Below are positions 1 through 7,957 of a stretch of 64,000 bases of DNA, piece after piece. The translations under genes were made by a program, and so were the position numbers. Within the stretch, counting starts at the first letter, position 1. The number at the start of each line of letters is the position of its first letter. The notes beneath the pieces are model-generated. The model did no database searches, was not told the DNA's origin, and saw only the letters and a program-made list of their open reading frames with translations. Source of the DNA: Flavobacterium pectinovorum (GTDB taxonomy: Bacteria; Bacteroidota; Bacteroidia; Flavobacteriales; Flavobacteriaceae); contig NZ_JAFEVZ010000005.1 of NCBI RefSeq assembly GCF_022802975.1, positions 1 to 64,000 on the forward strand, read 5' to 3'.

Positions 1-24
1 TGAACGCCTTCGCTGTTGCGGGTG

Positions 25-54
25 CAAAAGTACCACACTTATTCAGTTAAACAA
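25..54 (-). promoter_or_regulatory. strong-looking leftward promoter leaving the window
   Basis: Read on the minus strand, a TTG (52-54) and the box TACTTTTG (25-32) are 19 bases apart, an exact fit to the Bacteroidota consensus TTG-N17-23-TAnnTTTG. A/T tracts lie just upstream (about 60-150). It drives a gene to the left of the window that cannot be seen. The setting resembles promoters of rRNA or other highly expressed operons, but that is only a guess. Confidence 0.6.
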
Positions 55-59
55 TACTT

Positions 60-620
60 TTAAACCCCTTTTTTTATCCTTTTTTTGAATTATTTCTTAA
101 CTAACTGATAACTCCTTATTTACAAAACAACTTTTTTTAATATATTGTAAGTATTTTCCTTAACCACACGCCCTTTTGATAGTTTTTAGCCTTTTTGATA
201 TCTTGATTTTGTCAAGTTTTTCTGGTTTGGGGCGCTTTGATCAACTTATATCAAATTATAAAAAAACCTTTTCTTCCCTTTTTACCTATTTATAACACAG
301 CAAACATCCAAAAGTTATCTTCTTTCATCGTTTTCTTCCTGAAATAATCTTCTATTTAACAAAATCTACCTCCGAAAAAACATACCATAGCAACGATAGA
401 AGCCTAAATCATTTTCTACAGGGGTTCGGCACTAAAGATTCTAGCACATAGAGGGAGTAAGCTTCTTATTAAATTCAAAATTTTTAAAATCCAAATCTTA
501 AAAAAACTTTGAGTTCGCTATGCAGGACAATTGACTTTTAAAACATCAATGAAACTTCGTTTAAATTTACCCTTAAATATTATAGTATGCTTTTCTACTT
601 TATATATATGTACAAAAAAA
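60..620. other. gene-free AT-rich stretch
   Basis: No credible reading frame is present on either strand. The stretch holds long A/T runs, the upstream part of the leftward promoter and one decayed palindromic repeat (393-463). Nothing else was recognised. Confidence 0.6.
393..463 (+). repeat. decayed copy of the TAGCCCCGATAG repeat family
   Basis: This is a degenerate copy of the repeat seen at 3072, 52100, 56917 and 58984. The order GATAGAAG, AAATC, a GGGGTTCGGC core, AAAGATT, ATAG and a final GCTTC is kept with many substitutions. The central stem is largely broken, so this copy is probably old and inactive. Confidence 0.5.
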
Positions 621-623
621 ATA

Positions 624-659
624 AACCCCGCAAGTTTTCTAAAAAAAACTGCCGGGGTT
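624..659 (-). terminator. hairpin with T-run on the minus strand
   Basis: Inverted arms beginning AACCCCG and ending CGGGGTT continue into GTTTT/AAAAC. The minus strand continues into a run of eight T. It lies behind a first terminator for the leftward gene at 738 and would catch read-through. Confidence 0.6.
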
Positions 660-688
660 GAGTCCTATATATCATAGTAGAAAACAAA

Positions 689-718
689 AAACCGACAAGC
701 TTCGAAACTTATCGGTTT
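689..718. terminator. bidirectional hairpin terminator
   Basis: The arms AAACCGACAAG and CTTATCGGTTT pair with one G-T. T-rich tracts follow on both strands. It ends 20 bases past the stop of the leftward gene at 738. Confidence 0.75.
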
Positions 719-737
719 TGTTTTTATTTTTTAAGGT

Positions 738-1181
738 TTATTTCTTAACAGGAAACTTCCAGTCAAATTCATCTTTGTCATTAATGATAGCTCCAATTTC
801 AAATTTCACTACTTCATCAAATTCCGTTTGTAAAATAAACCAGTTCTCTTCGTTGAAATAGTTTTCGAAAGTATCAAAAGTTTCCTGATTGTATTTCGTA
901 ATTCCTTTAGTCGCTAGATCTTTTTTTACATCTGCAATTTTTCTTCCTATTAACTTAAATCCGAAAACCTCTAAATCAGTACTGGAAGCAACAGCATATC
1001 CTAATTTTAATTCTTCTTCCTGATAAAAGGTCAATCTAATTTTTTGCGCATTGTACACAAAAATCACATTATCATCTTCATCCTTGTAATTCTTATCAGG
1101 TTTTCCTAAAGCTGCTGTTACATCATTTTGCTTCATACCGAAAAGCAATTTATCAATTCCTGATTTTAGATTTATTTTCAT
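738..1181 (-). CDS. conserved hypothetical protein with a BamE/SmpA-like repeat motif
   Basis: The 147-residue product has no signal peptide and no membrane segment, so it is probably cytoplasmic. Residues about 11-30 (LLFGMKQNDVTAALGKPD) have the G-M-x4-V-x3-LG-x-PD pattern seen in SmpA/BamE-like folds, which may be a shape similarity only. The rest is acidic with alternating strands. It is a single gene followed by two terminator hairpins, and the nearest gene upstream is an acetyltransferase 42 bases away on the same strand, so the two could be co-transcribed. The function is unknown. The immunity-type proteins of toxin systems can look like this, but no toxin gene is nearby. Confidence 0.75.
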   Translation of the reverse strand: MKINLKSGIDKLLFGMKQNDVTAALGKPDKNYKDEDDNVIFVYNAQKIRLTFYQEEELKLGYAVASSTDLEVFGFKLIGRKIADVKKDLATKGITKYNQETFDTFENYFNEENWFILQTEFDEVVKFEIGAIINDKDEFDWKFPVKK

Positions 1182-1223
1182 ATTTCGTTATTAATTTTAA
1201 AAATGTAAATTTCGTGAAGTTTT

Positions 1224-1829
1224 TTATAAACTCTTCATTTTTTGTTTTAGTTTTTCTTTGACTTCTTCAAACCATTCGTTTCTAAGAATACTTAAGACGA
1301 TAGAATCGCGGCGAATTCCATTTTCTATAGTTGGCATATGACTTCGCAAAACGCCTTCTACTTTACAGCCAATACTTTTCATTGCAGCAATACTTCGCTC
1401 GTTATTATTATCAGCACGGAATTCTACGCGTTCCAATCCGAGAGTTTCAAATGCAAATTGAAGCAATAAAAATTTACAATGTTTATTAAGTCCGGTTCCC
1501 CTAAATGCAGAACCGTACCAGGTATATCCTAATTGGAGAGTTTTAAAATCTAAGTTTATATCGTAAAAGCGGGTTGAACCTGCGTATTTTTGGGATTTTT
1601 TATCGAAAACTATAAAAGGAAATTCTTTTTTGGCTTTTCTTGCTTTTACAGCAGACTGAATATAATTGATCAGATTTTCTTTTCCGTCAGCGCCTACTAA
1701 AGAATATTTCCAGGTTTCGGGTTCGTTGATGGAAATTTCTAATAAATTTTCAACGTCTGATTCCTGCAAAGGACGCAAAAGAACCAAATCGTCTTCTAGA
1801 ATAATATTGTCTGAGAAATTGAAATTCAT
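1224..1829 (-). CDS. GNAT family N-acetyltransferase, RimJ/RimL type
   Basis: The 201-residue protein is a full-length GNAT enzyme that would transfer an acetyl group from acetyl-CoA to an amine, typically a protein N-terminus or a small molecule. It opens with LLRPLQESDVENL, the usual first strand and helix of RimJ/RimL proteins. The acetyl-CoA loop (motif A) is near residues 105-120 as WYGSAFRGTGLN, fitting R/Q-x-x-G-x-G/A. The ending RVEFRADNNNERSIAAM and the G-x-EGVLR-x-H segment are also standard. The substrate cannot be read from the sequence or from the neighbours. Confidence 0.9.
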   Translation of the reverse strand: MNFNFSDNIILEDDLVLLRPLQESDVENLLEISINEPETWKYSLVGADGKENLINYIQSAVKARKAKKEFPFIVFDKKSQKYAGSTRFYDINLDFKTLQLGYTWYGSAFRGTGLNKHCKFLLLQFAFETLGLERVEFRADNNNERSIAAMKSIGCKVEGVLRSHMPTIENGIRRDSIVLSILRNEWFEEVKEKLKQKMKSL

Positions 1830-1883
1830 TCAAAAATTAGTTATAAATTGAAGATATAATTTTAGATTAAAAAAAACTAAAAA

Positions 1884-2582
1884 TCAATTAAGATATTTAT
1901 CAATTTCTTTTGTTTTATATTTTTGAATATTATCTAATTTCTGAAAGTAATCCAGAAAAATTGGTTCAAAATTAGTTAAATTTTGATTTTGAAAATTTCC
2001 ATTACTAAACAAACTAATATTATTAAATAAAATACATTTATATAATTCATTCAAAAGTGAGGTCAGTTCAGCATCTATGAGAGCAGAGTTTTTAAAAATC
2101 AGATCAATTTCTAATTTTGCCTCGTTAGATTGCAAAAACAGATGTTTAAACCAATTGGTTCTTCCTAGTACAATATAAAGCTGATTTGGAAAAATATCGT
2201 TAGGATTAATCTTCATTAAAACTTCCTTTAAATCATCTAAGATTAAACTATCAAAATTTTCCTTTTCAGATATTTTATTTAATGTAACAGATAAAGACTG
2301 TCCTTGATTCAATAAAAAATTTAAATTTTTACTCAAAACTTTATAATAATTTCTTTTTTCATTTTGTCTTTTAAAATGAACAACTAAATAATAAAATATT
2401 AATGCCGAAATGTATGAATAGCATAATCGAAGTATAATATTGCCAATTATATTTGCTTTTGGAAATATCTCAGGTATGTCAAATAAAATAAATTCTATTA
2501 GAAATATGAAAAAAAAACATAAATACAATAACCATTTTAATTCAGATCTTAAGGTCTTATAATTTTCAAAATAAACTTTCAT
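1884..2582 (-). CDS. hypothetical membrane protein with two N-terminal helices
   Basis: The 232-residue protein has two hydrophobic segments near residues 15-38 and 45-68, giving a hairpin in the inner membrane. The remaining 165 residues form a soluble, Lys/Asn/Leu-rich domain of probable helices with no recognised motif. It is very A/T-rich even for this genome, and no orthologous family was recognised. It stands between the acetyltransferase and a small conserved protein on the same strand with gaps of 54 and 37 bases, so it may be part of a loose leftward unit. The function is unknown. Confidence 0.65.
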   Translation of the reverse strand: MKVYFENYKTLRSELKWLLYLCFFFIFLIEFILFDIPEIFPKANIIGNIILRLCYSYISALIFYYLVVHFKRQNEKRNYYKVLSKNLNFLLNQGQSLSVTLNKISEKENFDSLILDDLKEVLMKINPNDIFPNQLYIVLGRTNWFKHLFLQSNEAKLEIDLIFKNSALIDAELTSLLNELYKCILFNNISLFSNGNFQNQNLTNFEPIFLDYFQKLDNIQKYKTKEIDKYLN

Positions 2583-2619
2583 AAAAACAATTATTGTAAA
2601 AATTTAATTAAATCAAAAA

Positions 2620-2976
2620 CTACTCGCTCATTTCGTCATAGCGTTCCGGAACTTGCGGATCATATAAAGGACATTTGAATTCTTCCAGTACATCTACCAG
2701 TTTGTTCATTGTTTTACCTTCGGTTCCGTAACAGTCTATTTTAATGCTTTGTGGTGTAGTGATAATTTGAAAAGCACCTTTTCCTGTATTATTTTGCCAG
2801 CTGTTTTCATCCACTTTTTCCCATTCTGAGAAAACAGAACTAATTCGGTTAAGGATTACCTGTATGGGAAGAATTTCAAGACCTTCAACTTCCTTCTTTT
2901 CAAGTAAAGCTTCATAAACTTCCTGATTGTTCAGGTAAATTTCGTCTAAATATCTCCAAAAAAGCAGTTCATACAT
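2620..2976 (-). CDS. small conserved hypothetical protein
   Basis: The 118-residue protein is soluble and acidic. It has a characteristic C-terminal segment CPLYDPQVPERYDE and a central strand-rich part (GAFQIITTPQSIKIDCYG). It has no signal peptide or membrane segment. The compact size and clear codon usage support a real gene, but no function was recognised. It is the first gene of the leftward group 2976-738, and the region upstream holds a palindromic repeat rather than another gene. Confidence 0.7.
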   Translation of the reverse strand: MYELLFWRYLDEIYLNNQEVYEALLEKKEVEGLEILPIQVILNRISSVFSEWEKVDENSWQNNTGKGAFQIITTPQSIKIDCYGTEGKTMNKLVDVLEEFKCPLYDPQVPERYDEMSE

Positions 2977-3071
2977 ATCTTTAAATTAAAAGATTAAAAC
3001 ATTGAAAGATTTAAAAATTCAGATCCTGAAAATTACGGATAACCACTGTAATTCTTATGAAACTATAATTT

Positions 3072-3150
3072 TAGCCCCGATAGAAGTGAAAATCCTTTTG
3101 CTTTTTTCTTTAAAAAGCAAAAGATTGTAACGAATAGCGGGATTAGCTCC
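3072..3150 (+). repeat. palindromic repeat, TAGCCCCGATAG family (copy B)
   Basis: The flanks TAGCCCCGATAGAAGTG and TAGCGGGATTAGCTCC are conserved with the other copies. The middle is a near-perfect stem TTTTGCTTTTT / AAAAAGCAAAA. The element occupies the gap between two convergently spaced gene groups and could act as an RNA or single-strand DNA hairpin. Confidence 0.75.
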
Positions 3151-3218
3151 TGAAAAAGCTAAAATTATTATATATTCTAAATGTAATCTGAAGGAGAGTT
3201 GAGGCTTTAAGAAATAAA

Positions 3219-3243
3219 GAGCTTCGACTCCGCTCAGCCTGAC
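3219..3243 (+). repeat. short dispersed repeat, CTTCGACTCCGCTCAG type
   Basis: The sequence CTTCGACTCCGCTCAG followed by CCTGACA recurs at 39088 on the same strand, and its complement-like start TGTCAGGCTGAG is at 39019. It is a short dispersed repeat lying just past the end of the purM-like gene. Confidence 0.6.
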
Positions 3244-3253
3244 AAATTATATT

Positions 3254-4432
3254 TTAATATTCGAAAGTTCCGTATTCGCTGGTGATGGTCAGTTTTTTAG
3301 CATCAGCAGCTTCTACTCTTCCTACGATTTGTGCATCAACATTGAATGATTTTGAAATCGCAATAATATCCTGAGCAATATTTTCAGGAACGTAAATTTC
3401 CATACGGTGACCGCAGTTGAAAACCTGGTACATTTCTTTCCAATCTGTTTTTGATTGCTCCTGAATCAGTTTGAACAATGGCGGAACCGGAAATAAATTA
3501 TCTTTTATAATATGTAAATTTTGAACGAAATGTAAAATTTTAGTCTGTGCTCCTCCACTGCAATGCACCATTCCGTGAATATCGTCTGGCGAGTAAGTAT
3601 CTAAAATTTTCTTGATGATTGGGGCATAGGTTCTGGTTGGCGAAAGCACCAATTGACCTGCGTTTATTGGACTGTTTTCAACTTCATCAGTCAAATTAAC
3701 CTGACCTGAATAAATTAATTCTTCAGGAACAAGTGCATCAAAACTTTCAGGGTATTTTTTAGCTAAATATTTTCCGAAAACATCGTGACGTGCAGATGTT
3801 AATCCGTTGCTCCCCATTCCGCCGTTATAGCTTTTTTCGTAAGTTGCCTGACCAAAAGAAGCCAAACCAACGATTACGTCTCCGGCTTTAATGTTTGCAT
3901 TGTCTACGACATTGGAGCGTTTCATACGGGCTGTAACAGTCGAATCTACAATAATAGTACGAACTACATCCCCGACATCAGCAGTTTCGCCTCCTGTTGA
4001 ATGTATAGTTACTCCAAAAGATTTTAATTCGTTGATTAATTCTTCGGTTCCGTTGATAATTGCAGAGATAACTTCTGCAGGAATTAGGTTTTTATTTCTT
4101 CCAATAGTGGAAGAAAGCAGAATATTATCGGTTGCTCCAACACACAATAAATCATCAATATTCATGATCAAAGCATCCTGAGCGATTCCTTTCCAAACTG
4201 AAATATCTCCGGTTTCTTTCCAATACATATAAGCCAAAGACGATTTTGTACCGGCTCCGTCAGCATGCATAATCAGGCAGTGTTCTTCATCCTGTGTTAA
4301 ATAATCAGGAACGATTTTACAGAAAGCCTGCGGAAATAAACCTTTATCAATATTTTTTATGGCGTTGTGTACGTCTTCTTTTGATGCCGAAACACCTCTT
4401 TGTGCGTACCTTTTGCTAGAATCTGAACTCAT
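3254..4432 (-). CDS. purM: AIR synthase (phosphoribosylformylglycinamidine cyclo-ligase-like), PurM family
   Basis: PurM closes FGAM to 5-aminoimidazole ribonucleotide with ATP in purine synthesis. The 392-residue product has the PurM/PurL fold marks: an N-terminal RYAQRGV segment, the nucleotide loop HADGAGTKSSLAY (around residue 65), DALIMNIDDLLCVGA, STGGETADVGD and CGHRMEIYVP near the end. It is longer than E. coli PurM (about 345) but of the size usual in Bacteroidetes. The start at 4432 (MSSDSSKRYAQRG) is preferred. An upstream TTG in frame at 4462 falls inside the promoter's -7 box and would not be transcribed. It is a single gene; ung upstream has its own unit. Confidence 0.88.
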   Translation of the reverse strand: MSSDSSKRYAQRGVSASKEDVHNAIKNIDKGLFPQAFCKIVPDYLTQDEEHCLIMHADGAGTKSSLAYMYWKETGDISVWKGIAQDALIMNIDDLLCVGATDNILLSSTIGRNKNLIPAEVISAIINGTEELINELKSFGVTIHSTGGETADVGDVVRTIIVDSTVTARMKRSNVVDNANIKAGDVIVGLASFGQATYEKSYNGGMGSNGLTSARHDVFGKYLAKKYPESFDALVPEELIYSGQVNLTDEVENSPINAGQLVLSPTRTYAPIIKKILDTYSPDDIHGMVHCSGGAQTKILHFVQNLHIIKDNLFPVPPLFKLIQEQSKTDWKEMYQVFNCGHRMEIYVPENIAQDIIAISKSFNVDAQIVGRVEAADAKKLTITSEYGTFEY

Positions 4433-4459
4433 GAAACTTAGTTTGTGTTGAATGTGGTG

Positions 4460-4493
4460 CAAAGATAATCTCTTTTTTTAATTCTGTGTGCAA
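4460..4493 (-). promoter_or_regulatory. promoter of the purM-like gene
   Basis: On the minus strand TTG (4491-4493) is followed 23 bases later by TATCTTTG (4460-4467), a TAnnTTTG box. Transcription should start about 5-8 bases further on, leaving a leader of some 20 bases before the ATG at 4432. This placement decides the start codon. Confidence 0.65.
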
Positions 4494-4535
4494 TTCGAAA
4501 ATTGATTCACAAAAAACTTCTAACCTATTACTGTA

Positions 4536-5201
4536 TTACCAATCTATTTCTTTCGATCCTTTCACTTTCAGGAAAGCATTTGTCTGGCTAAAATGTTTGT
4601 TCCCAAACCAAAACCCTCTGTTAGCACTTAAAGGCGAAGGATGTCCTGATTTTAAAATATGATGTTTAGAAGCGTCAATCAAAGTTGCTTTTTTCTGAGC
4701 AAATCCTCCCCAAAGCAGGAAAACGACATTTTCTTTTTCGGCAGAAATTTGTTTGATAACGGCATCTGTAAATTTCTCCCACCCCTTTCCCTGGTGGCTT
4801 CCGGCCTCAGATTGTCGAACTGTCAAAGTTGCATTTAAAAGAAAAACACCCTGATCTGCCCAACGTTCTAAATTCCCAGTTTTAGGAAGCGGTTTATTTA
4901 AATCGGTTTCAATTTCTTTAAAAATATTATGCAAAGAAGGGGGAAATGGAATTCCGTTATTTACAGAAAAACACAATCCATTTGCCTGATTTGGACCGTG
5001 ATAAGGATCTTGTCCGATAATCACCACTTTTACCTGATCGAAATGACAATGATCGAAAGCGGAAAATATCTGACTTTCTTCCGGATAACAAACTTTTGTC
5101 GTGTATTCAGATTTTACAAAAGAAATCAATTCGCTAAAATAAGGTTTTCCGAATTCTTCATTCAAAACCGGCTTCCATGAATCATGTATTTTAACGTCCA
5201 T
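4536..5201 (-). CDS. ung: uracil-DNA glycosylase
   Basis: Ung removes uracil from DNA at the start of base excision repair. The 221-residue protein is of normal family-1 length. It holds the catalytic water-activating motif GQDPYHG (near residue 62, the Asp being the general base), the uracil-binding LLNATLTV region, and the leucine-intercalation loop GHPSPLSANRG with its catalytic His. All key residues are present. It is transcribed away from the mutS2-like gene, sharing a 132-base divergent promoter region with it. Confidence 0.97.
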   Translation of the reverse strand: MDVKIHDSWKPVLNEEFGKPYFSELISFVKSEYTTKVCYPEESQIFSAFDHCHFDQVKVVIIGQDPYHGPNQANGLCFSVNNGIPFPPSLHNIFKEIETDLNKPLPKTGNLERWADQGVFLLNATLTVRQSEAGSHQGKGWEKFTDAVIKQISAEKENVVFLLWGGFAQKKATLIDASKHHILKSGHPSPLSANRGFWFGNKHFSQTNAFLKVKGSKEIDW

Positions 5202-5301
5202 ACTTTTTTTATGCGAATTTCAGATTTTTTTTATTGAAATCATATTTACAACTAATAAAATTAGATCAAAACTTTACCGTTCTCAATGCTACTATTTTTT
5301 G

Positions 5302-5309
5302 TATTTTTG
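5302..5309 (+). promoter_or_regulatory. -7 box of the mutS2-like gene
   Basis: TATTTTTG matches TAnnTTTG and ends 24 bases before the ATG at 5334. No good TTG was seen at the expected upstream spacing, so only the -7 half is supported. Confidence 0.45.
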
Positions 5310-5333
5310 CCTTCACTTTCTTAAAGAAATTAA

Positions 5334-7499
5334 ATGATCAGTATTACCGAAAAAACATTACAAGACTTACAATTTCCAACTGTTCTCGAAACCATTTCAG
5401 ATGGATGCAATACCGATATTGGAAAAGAAAAAGCTTTACAAATAAAACCATTTAGAGACAAAGAAACTTTGATGCAGGCCTTAATGCAGACCTCTGAATA
5501 TGTTTCGTCTTTTGAAAATAACAACGCCATTCCGAATCACGGATTTGACGCCATCACGCATGAAATTAAGTTTTTGGCAATTGAAGACAGTTTTCTTGAA
5601 GTAGGAAGTTTCAGAAAAATTGCCAATCTTTCTGCAACGACAAATGTCTTATTGAATTTCTTACGAAAGTTTGACGATTATTATCCAAACTTAAATGCAA
5701 GGGCGTCACGTGTAGAGCTGACCAAAGATATCATCACTTCGATTGACGCCATTGTAGACAAATATGGAGAAATTAAAGACAATGCTTCTCCAGCTCTGTT
5801 AAGTATTCGGCAAAACATGAATTTGGTTCGCGGAAAAGTAAACCAAAGTTTTGGTGTTGCATTAACCCAGTACAATGGTTTAGGTTATCTGGATGATATT
5901 AAGGAGAGTTTTGTACAAAACCGTAGAGTTTTAGCGGTTTTGGCTATGTACCGCCGTAAAGTGAAAGGTTCTATTTTAGGAAGTTCTAAAACCGGAAGTA
6001 TTGCTTATATCGAACCTGAAGCTACACTGAAATATTCTCGTGAATTAGCTAATTTAGAATACGAAGAGAAAGAAGAAATTACGAGAATTTTAAAGAATTT
6101 ATCGAATGTGATTCGTCCGTACCTTTCTTTATTAATTGAATATCAGGATTTTTTAAGTGATATTGATGTCGTTGCAGGAAAAGCAAAATACGCTAACAGA
6201 ATTAACGGAATCTTACCAACAATTACAGAAGAAAGAAGATTGTTCTTTAGAGAAGCGTATCATCCAATTTTGTATCTAAACAACAAACAAAAACAAGAAG
6301 TTACGCATCCGCAGACCATCGAACTGAAACAAGAAAACAGAATTATTGTAATTTCAGGCCCAAATGCGGGTGGAAAAACAATTTCACTAAAAACTGTCGG
6401 CTTACTACAACTAATGTTGCAATCCGGGATTTTAATTCCGGTTCATGAAAGAAGTGAAACCTTCTTATTTGACAGAATTTTAACTGATATTGGAGATAAT
6501 CAGTCCATTGAAAATCATTTAAGCACTTACAGCTACCGATTAAAAAACATGAATTACTTTTTGAAGAAATGCAATCATAAGACCATGTTTTTAATTGATG
6601 AATTCGGTACAGGTTCTGATCCCGAACTGGGAGGTGCTCTGGCTGAAATTTTTCTTGAAGAATTTTATCACCGGGAAGCTTTTGGAATCATTACAACGCA
6701 TTATTCTAATTTAAAAATTCTCGCAAACGAATTGCCATACGCAACCAATGCGAATATGATGTTTGATGAAAAGTCATTGGAACCGATGTACAAACTGGCT
6801 TTGGGTCAGGCAGGAAGTTCGTTTACTTTTGAGGTTGCACAGAAAAATGGAATTCCGTTTGGATTGATTAATCGTGCGAAAAAGAAAATCGAAGTGGGTA
6901 AAGTTCGTTTTGATAAAACTATTGCAACGCTTCAGAAAGAAAGGTCAAAACTGGAGAAAACTTCTTTAAATTTAAAAGAAGAAGAAACCAGAGCGCGTGA
7001 GGAAAGTAAAAAGATGGAAAACATCAATACCAGAATCCAGCAGAAACTGGAAAGCTACCAGGAATTGTACGACAGCAATCAAAAGATAATTTACATCGGA
7101 CAAAAAATCGATGATATTGCCGAGAAATATTTCAACAACAAAAACAAAAAGGAACTTATTGGCGAATTCCTGAAAATTGTTGAAATCGAAAACTCAAAAC
7201 GTAAAAAAGCAACTCCAAAAGAAGTGAAGGCAAAAGTTGAAAAACAAAAAGAAGTCATTGCCGAAGTACAAGTAAAAGTGGAAGAAATTCGTCAAGAGAA
7301 AAAAGAGAAGAAACTTAAACCTGTTGTAGAAAAACCAAAACCAATTTTAAAAGTTGGTGACCGCGTGCGAATGCTTGATGGAAGATCTGTTGGAAGTATT
7401 GATGTTATTGAAAAAAATAAAGCAACCGTAAATTATGGCATTTTTACATCTAAAGTAAGCCTGGATGAATTGGAATTGGTTGAAGCTGTGAAGAAGTAA
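5334..7499 (+). CDS. MutS2-like ATPase lacking an Smr domain
   Basis: MutS2 proteins are dimeric ABC-type ATPases acting on branched DNA or stalled ribosomes. The 721-residue protein has the MutS core and clamp (residues 1-310), Walker A GPNAGGKT (about 345), Walker B MFLIDEFGTGSDP (about 420), and a long Lys/Glu-rich coiled coil (510-620). The C-terminal part is a small beta domain (VGDRVRMLDGRSVGSID, about 675-715), resembling a KOW/SH3 fold. The nicking Smr domain found at the end of Bacillus MutS2 (about 785 residues) is missing. There is no mismatch-recognition domain I, so it is not MutS1. A repeat and a GIY-YIG gene follow. Confidence 0.88.
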   Translation: MISITEKTLQDLQFPTVLETISDGCNTDIGKEKALQIKPFRDKETLMQALMQTSEYVSSFENNNAIPNHGFDAITHEIKFLAIEDSFLEVGSFRKIANLSATTNVLLNFLRKFDDYYPNLNARASRVELTKDIITSIDAIVDKYGEIKDNASPALLSIRQNMNLVRGKVNQSFGVALTQYNGLGYLDDIKESFVQNRRVLAVLAMYRRKVKGSILGSSKTGSIAYIEPEATLKYSRELANLEYEEKEEITRILKNLSNVIRPYLSLLIEYQDFLSDIDVVAGKAKYANRINGILPTITEERRLFFREAYHPILYLNNKQKQEVTHPQTIELKQENRIIVISGPNAGGKTISLKTVGLLQLMLQSGILIPVHERSETFLFDRILTDIGDNQSIENHLSTYSYRLKNMNYFLKKCNHKTMFLIDEFGTGSDPELGGALAEIFLEEFYHREAFGIITTHYSNLKILANELPYATNANMMFDEKSLEPMYKLALGQAGSSFTFEVAQKNGIPFGLINRAKKKIEVGKVRFDKTIATLQKERSKLEKTSLNLKEEETRAREESKKMENINTRIQQKLESYQELYDSNQKIIYIGQKIDDIAEKYFNNKNKKELIGEFLKIVEIENSKRKKATPKEVKAKVEKQKEVIAEVQVKVEEIRQEKKEKKLKPVVEKPKPILKVGDRVRMLDGRSVGSIDVIEKNKATVNYGIFTSKVSLDELELVEAVKK

Positions 7500-7513
7500 C
7501 GTCCGCAAAGTCC

Positions 7514-7589
7514 TTGCGAGGAACGAAGCAACCACACTAACATGAGCAAACCTACATGACACTAAGTGAGATTGCTTCGTTCCTCGCAA
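7514..7589. repeat. inverted repeat TTGCGAGGAACGAAGCAA
   Basis: The arm TTGCGAGGAACGAAGCAA (7514-7531) is repeated inverted without mismatch at 7572-7589, separated by 40 bases. The motif belongs to a very widespread bacterial palindromic repeat. A third copy of the right arm is at 7940-7957, on the other side of the GIY-YIG gene. Confidence 0.85.
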
Positions 7590-7603
7590 AGACAAAATAA
7601 AAT

Positions 7604-7909
7604 ATGAAACCAGGATTTGTTTACATTCTTATTAATAAATACCAAACAGTTGTTTATACTGGTGTGACTTCAAATCTTCCTGAAAGAATTTTAGAACACA
7701 AAAGCAAAAAATATCCAAAATCATTTTCAGCTCGTTATAATGTAAACATTTTAGTTTATTATGAGCAATTTCAATGGATTGAAGATGCCGTTACAAGAGA
7801 AAAACAAATCAAAGCAGGTTCAAGAGAAACAAAAAATGAATTGATTCGTGCAATGAATCCAACTTGGAAAGATTTGTTTGAAGAAATAGAAAATATAATG
7901 TTTGAATAA
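7604..7909 (+). CDS. GIY-YIG domain nuclease-like protein (UPF0213 type)
   Basis: The 101-residue protein is a single GIY-YIG domain, the fold of UvrC's N-terminal half, Slx1 and homing nucleases, which cut one DNA strand by a metal-dependent mechanism. The two signature pieces are FVYIL and VYTGVT (residues 5-23). The catalytic Arg is in LPERILEHK and the metal-binding Glu lies in IEDAVTREKQIK. The gene starts 15 bases after a palindromic repeat and its stop overlaps a TAATG. Perfect 24-bp direct repeats stand on both sides of it (7566-7589, 7934-7957). Its cellular role is not established. Confidence 0.85.
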   Translation: MKPGFVYILINKYQTVVYTGVTSNLPERILEHKSKKYPKSFSARYNVNILVYYEQFQWIEDAVTREKQIKAGSRETKNELIRAMNPTWKDLFEEIENIMFE

Positions 7910-7933
7910 TGCAAATTAAAATGGAAGTACATA

Positions 7934-7957
7934 GTGAGATTGCTTCGTTCCTCGCAA
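7934..7957 (+). repeat. second direct-repeat copy, overlapping the DCC gene start
   Basis: These 24 bases are identical to 7566-7589. The last base of the copy is the A of the ATG chosen for the next gene, so the repeat forms the translation-start region of that gene. Confidence 0.8.

Noticed and set aside
658..861. Open frame of 67 codons on the plus strand
   Set aside because: It runs through a terminator and opposite the coding strand of the 738-1181 gene; no protein-like features.
4433..4462. Longer PurM start at a TTG
   Set aside because: The TTG lies inside the -7 promoter box, upstream of the expected transcription start.
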